Shown here: positions 61,467-64,000 of the stretch, in pieces
How positions within the stretch are numbered: the stretch's first letter is position 1
Layout: each line of letters opens with the position of its first letter
Source: Caulobacter hibisci
GTDB lineage: Bacteria; Pseudomonadota; Alphaproteobacteria; Caulobacterales; Caulobacteraceae
NCBI RefSeq assembly: GCF_016135805.1
Contig: NZ_JADWOX010000021.1
Span: 36,768 to 100,767 of the forward strand
Length of the DNA stretch: 64,000 bases
Reading direction: 5' to 3'
Notes under the pieces: generated by a model
What the model was told of the DNA's origin: nothing
The model's database searches: none
The model's input: only the letters and a program-made list of their open reading frames with translations
Position numbers and translations under genes: made by a program

Positions 61467-63383
61467 ATGTCTACGATGTACATCTCCCCGACCGGCTCTG
61501 GGAACCGTAGCGGTTCTGACTGGGCGAACGCCGCCACTATCACCAGTCTCGACACCATGATCAAGAAGGCCGGCGCCGGCGGATCTGTCCTGCTGCTTGC
61601 CGATGCCGGCGACTACAAGGTATCCGGCCCGATCAACATCACCGCCGCCATGAGCGGCGCTGGCGTCACCATCAAAGGTGTCACCAAGGCGGGCGCCGAC
61701 ATGGACGCCCATATCGAAGGCACGCGCCCCGCGACCTACAGCGCCACCAACGCCGCCGGCAACGAACTCTTCAAGTTCCAGGCGGGCGCTTCCGGCCTGA
61801 CCTTCGAAAACCTGTCGGTCGCGAACACCGGTACGGTCTTCCGCGCCGCGGGCGACGTGAGTAACATCACCATCCAGCACATTGAAGCCGACAATGTTCA
61901 GCGCTTTTTCGAAGACTACGCAGGCGGCTCCAACAAGACGGCCACCGTCACTGGCCTGACCATCCGTGATGTTGACGTCGAGGGCTTCTCCAAGGGAGTC
62001 ATCCGTCTGCAGTATAACAGCAGCAACATCCTGATCGAGGACGTCCGCGGCGACAGTGAGCGGCAGGATGGTGACGATTTCGCTATCGGCGTCCACCTCG
62101 CCGGCACCGTCCATGACGTGGTCATCAGCCGGACGACCATGGAGAATGCAACCGCCACCACCACGGGCACCTACTGGAACGGCGACGGCTTCGCCACCGA
62201 GTCCCAAGTCTACAACGTCACGTTCAAGGACACGATCTCGCGCGGCAACACCGACGCAGGCTACGATCTGAAGTCCAAGTCGACGACCCTGATCAACGCC
62301 CTGGCGGAGGACAACTCGCGCAACTATCGGGTCTGGGGCGACGTCGTGATGGTGGACTCCGTCGGCTTGGATCCCGACAAGCGTGGTGGGGCCACCAACA
62401 GCCAAACCCAGGTGTGGGTGGCGGCTGGCGCCAAGCTGGATATCAAGGGTGGCTACTTCTCCGACGCGGGCACCGGGACCAGCGTCTTCTATAATGAGGG
62501 CGGCAAGGTCACTCTTTCGGGCACGGATGTCACTTACTCGGCAACTGGCGCCAAGCTGGTCGTCGGTTCGGCTGTGACGGGTCTGGCGGCTTCGGATGTC
62601 ACCAAGGTGGACGCTGTCGGCAAGACGTCTTCCACCGCCGATCTGGGCGTGGTGGTTTACAAGGCCACGGTGACCGAAAACGAGGGCTACACCTCGATCA
62701 AGGCCACGGCGACCGGCGAGGTGTTCTCCGCCACCGCCAAGTCGGAACACTTCATTTTCGATCAGACTGCGAAGATGGGCTCCGACGTCATTCAGGGCTT
62801 CGGCAAGAATGATGTGTTGGTCACCACAAAGAAGCTCGCGGATGGTAATGGTGACGGTCTCATCGCCTTCGGCTCGAACAATGTGATCGACCTGGGTTAC
62901 AAGGCTGGCAACGTGAAGATCGCTGGCCTTGCCAGCGTGCGCGCTCTGGGTCAGACCGACGAGGGTTTTGTTTACGGCGTCGCTTCGGTGCGTCCGAAGG
63001 GGGCTGTCGAAAGCAAGCTGGGCGTCTCCGACACCCTCCAGGGCGACAAGGCAGACAAGGCCGTCAACAAGTTCTTCTTCGACACCGCTCTCGACCTGGG
63101 GCTTGGCGAGGACAAGATCGTGTCGATGGGGGTCAAAGACATCCTGGTCACTACCGCCAAGCTCAGCGATGGGGCTGCGGGCTCCAAGCTCACCGCGACC
63201 TCGGCTTCGGCGGGTTTTGATCTCCACAAGGGCGCCCACGACCTGGGAGGCGTGCTGATCACCGATACGGCTGGTTCGGCGGTCAATGTCATCGAGTTCG
63301 ACGGTTCCAAGATCGTCGGCGGAGTCGAGTACTTCGTCTACAGCCTGGTGGGCAGCGCAGCGGGCGTGGCTGATCTGGCATGA
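61467..63383 (+). CDS. Parallel beta-helix protein with duplicated C-terminal module, probable type I secretion substrate
   Basis: This 638-aa protein has no signal peptide. The N-terminus (MYISPTGSGNRSGSDWANAA) opens a right-handed beta-helix domain to about residue 400, with repeated strands such as LTFENLSVANTGTVF, ITIQHIEADNV and ILIEDVRGDS. Two copies of a ~90-residue module follow (about 427-505 and 535-628). They share F-F-D, G-D-x-I and LVTTxKLxDG; copy 1 has DGNGDG, a possible calcium loop. No RTX nonapeptides are present. It is probably exported by the adjacent TolC and could be a polysaccharide lyase, epimerase or adhesin. Confidence 0.85.
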   Translation: MSTMYISPTGSGNRSGSDWANAATITSLDTMIKKAGAGGSVLLLADAGDYKVSGPINITAAMSGAGVTIKGVTKAGADMDAHIEGTRPATYSATNAAGNELFKFQAGASGLTFENLSVANTGTVFRAAGDVSNITIQHIEADNVQRFFEDYAGGSNKTATVTGLTIRDVDVEGFSKGVIRLQYNSSNILIEDVRGDSERQDGDDFAIGVHLAGTVHDVVISRTTMENATATTTGTYWNGDGFATESQVYNVTFKDTISRGNTDAGYDLKSKSTTLINALAEDNSRNYRVWGDVVMVDSVGLDPDKRGGATNSQTQVWVAAGAKLDIKGGYFSDAGTGTSVFYNEGGKVTLSGTDVTYSATGAKLVVGSAVTGLAASDVTKVDAVGKTSSTADLGVVVYKATVTENEGYTSIKATATGEVFSATAKSEHFIFDQTAKMGSDVIQGFGKNDVLVTTKKLADGNGDGLIAFGSNNVIDLGYKAGNVKIAGLASVRALGQTDEGFVYGVASVRPKGAVESKLGVSDTLQGDKADKAVNKFFFDTALDLGLGEDKIVSMGVKDILVTTAKLSDGAAGSKLTATSASAGFDLHKGAHDLGGVLITDTAGSAVNVIEFDGSKIVGGVEYFVYSLVGSAAGVADLA

Positions 63384-63391
63384 TGATACGT

Positions 63392-63422
63392 ACGGCGACG
63401 CTCGCTCATCGAGCGTCGCCGT
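63392..63422 (+). terminator. Hairpin following the beta-helix gene
   Basis: A perfect 13-bp stem ACGGCGACGCTCG / CGAGCGTCGCCGT with a 5-base loop. It is the first of the hairpins after the stop and may protect the 3' end or aid termination. Confidence 0.7.
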
Positions 63423-63452
63423 TCCGAGCCACCCCGGCCGTCTGCGGCCGGA

Positions 63453-63490
63453 AGGGGCGGCGAGCCATGGCTCGCCGCCCCTTTTTATTT
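63453..63490 (+). terminator. Strong intrinsic terminator of the beta-helix gene
   Basis: A perfect 14-bp stem AGGGGCGGCGAGCC / GGCTCGCCGCCCCT with a 2-base centre (63453-63482) runs into TTTTATTT. It is one of the strongest terminators in the window, fitting a highly expressed gene. Confidence 0.95.
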
Positions 63491-63982
63491 CAAGCCGATC
63501 CCCGCCGGCGGGCTTGCGACGGGTTGCCGCGCCACTGGCCTGCTGGTGTCGGAAGGCTGATCTCGCGGACCTGTCTCTGCAAAAACAGTTCGAAGGCGGC
63601 TTGCGTCGGCAAGGACTGGCTCGTGCTGATTTCGCTAGCTTAGAAGCGTCCAGAAGCCCATCGGCGTCGGGCTGCGACATAGTAACCTTCCAAAGCACTA
63701 GTAATGTGAAAGCTTGACCAAGAAATTGATTATATTTTACTGGGCCGTTGGAGAGCTTAAGTCATTAGAAACCGCATTTTAGACAAATTTTGACAGAGTT
63801 AATTTGTAATTAAGGTATCAAATTAAGAAGCAGGAAATGTTTCAAGCCCGATAGTCCACATGTCAGGGGCGCTTATTACCGAAATATATCTCGGTCGCCT
63901 GCATTAAAATACTCAGGCTTAACTCGGGCGCTAAGGGCGCCGCAAGCTTCGAGTGGGTTTGCAACATTGCTGGAGACGGGTG
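63491..63982. other. AT-rich leader region without a gene
   Basis: This region of ~490 bp has no supported gene. Its right part is markedly AT-rich compared with the rest of the window. It holds a perfect CtrA-type site at 63799-63813 and ends at the ribosome-binding site of a new gene. Confidence 0.7.
63799..63813. promoter_or_regulatory. Perfect full CtrA-type site
   Basis: TTAA-TTTGTAA-TTAA exactly fits the CtrA consensus TTAA-N7-TTAA of Caulobacter. It lies ~170 bp upstream of a gene start at 63983 in an AT-rich leader. AT-richness raises the chance of coincidence. Confidence 0.55.
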
Positions 63983-64000
63983 ATGACTTCTATTAGCGGT
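63983..64000 (+). CDS. Start of a gene cut by the window edge
   Basis: An ATG at 63983 is preceded by GGAG eight bases upstream and opens MTSISG before the sequence ends. The long AT-rich leader with a CtrA-type site suggests a real, regulated gene. Six codons are too few to identify it. Confidence 0.4.

Noticed and set aside
61467..63383. RTX calcium repeats and AlgE-type DPHE catalytic motif in the beta-helix protein
   Set aside because: Neither GGxGxDxxx nonapeptides nor DPHE were found, so I do not call it an RTX protein or a mannuronan epimerase.
61446..63698. A 750-codon minus-strand open frame opposite the beta-helix gene
   Set aside because: It has no ribosome-binding site, no recognisable domain, and runs through the strong terminator; the plus-strand protein is a clear beta-helix.

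Overview
The window is chromosomal DNA of a high-GC alphaproteobacterium, most likely Caulobacter or a close relative (Caulobacterales). The evidence is strongly G/C-biased third codon positions, the hprK–manX-type EIIA–HPr order, Tad-type pilus and TolC/RsaF-like proteins, a perfect full CtrA-type site (TTAA-N7-TTAA) near the right end, and several palindromic intergenic repeat families. Genes are dense, on both strands, with many 1–4 bp start/stop overlaps. No rRNA, tRNA, CRISPR array, insertion sequence or prophage was seen.

Region 1 (1–25 kb) is mostly housekeeping: a regulatory PTS (HprK, EIIA-Man, HPr), an alpha/beta hydrolase, an M16 peptidase, BioB, a CYTH–CHAD protein, an AsmA protein, AhcY with a probable SahR-type operator, a pyridoxal kinase, a 2-hydroxyacid dehydrogenase, a beta-lactamase-fold hydrolase, RarD, Asd, UbiH, Trm112-like, LON-domain and thioredoxin–TPR proteins, MAPEG, a ProX-type deacylase, an OmpA-type lipoprotein and a 2OG-Fe(II)-type oxygenase.

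Region 2 (25–44 kb) holds a Tad-like von Willebrand factor A (vWA) protein carrying an unusual duplicated insertion, a LysR/aldo-keto reductase divergon, a Tat-type metallophosphatase, divergent glmS and glmM (UDP-GlcNAc precursor supply), an OafA-type acyltransferase, a HELAH metallopeptidase, a DUF6065 protein, a Kef-type antiporter with its flavoprotein partner, a two-subunit 3-oxoacid CoA-transferase, and a DinB gene flanked by inverted copies of a 136 bp REPIN-like element.

Region 3 (44–53 kb) holds yidD, thrS, a GT2 glycosyltransferase, a translationally coupled three-gene operon (SRPBCC, DCC/DUF393, saccharopine dehydrogenase-like/DUF4166), galE, an isoaspartyl peptidase and a quinone oxidoreductase.

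Region 4 (53–64 kb) is the most interesting part, a surface-polysaccharide and secretion locus. It contains a WecG/TagA/CpsF transferase, an initiating sugar transferase, two GT4 glycosyltransferases, a Wzy/WaaL-type polymerase, and a TolC-family outer-membrane protein heading the same operon. Divergent from TolC is a 638-aa parallel beta-helix protein that lacks a signal peptide and ends in two copies of a C-terminal module. This suggests type I secretion of a beta-helix protein acting on the polysaccharide made by the locus. The window ends in an AT-rich leader with a perfect CtrA-type site, just before another gene start that is cut by the window edge.
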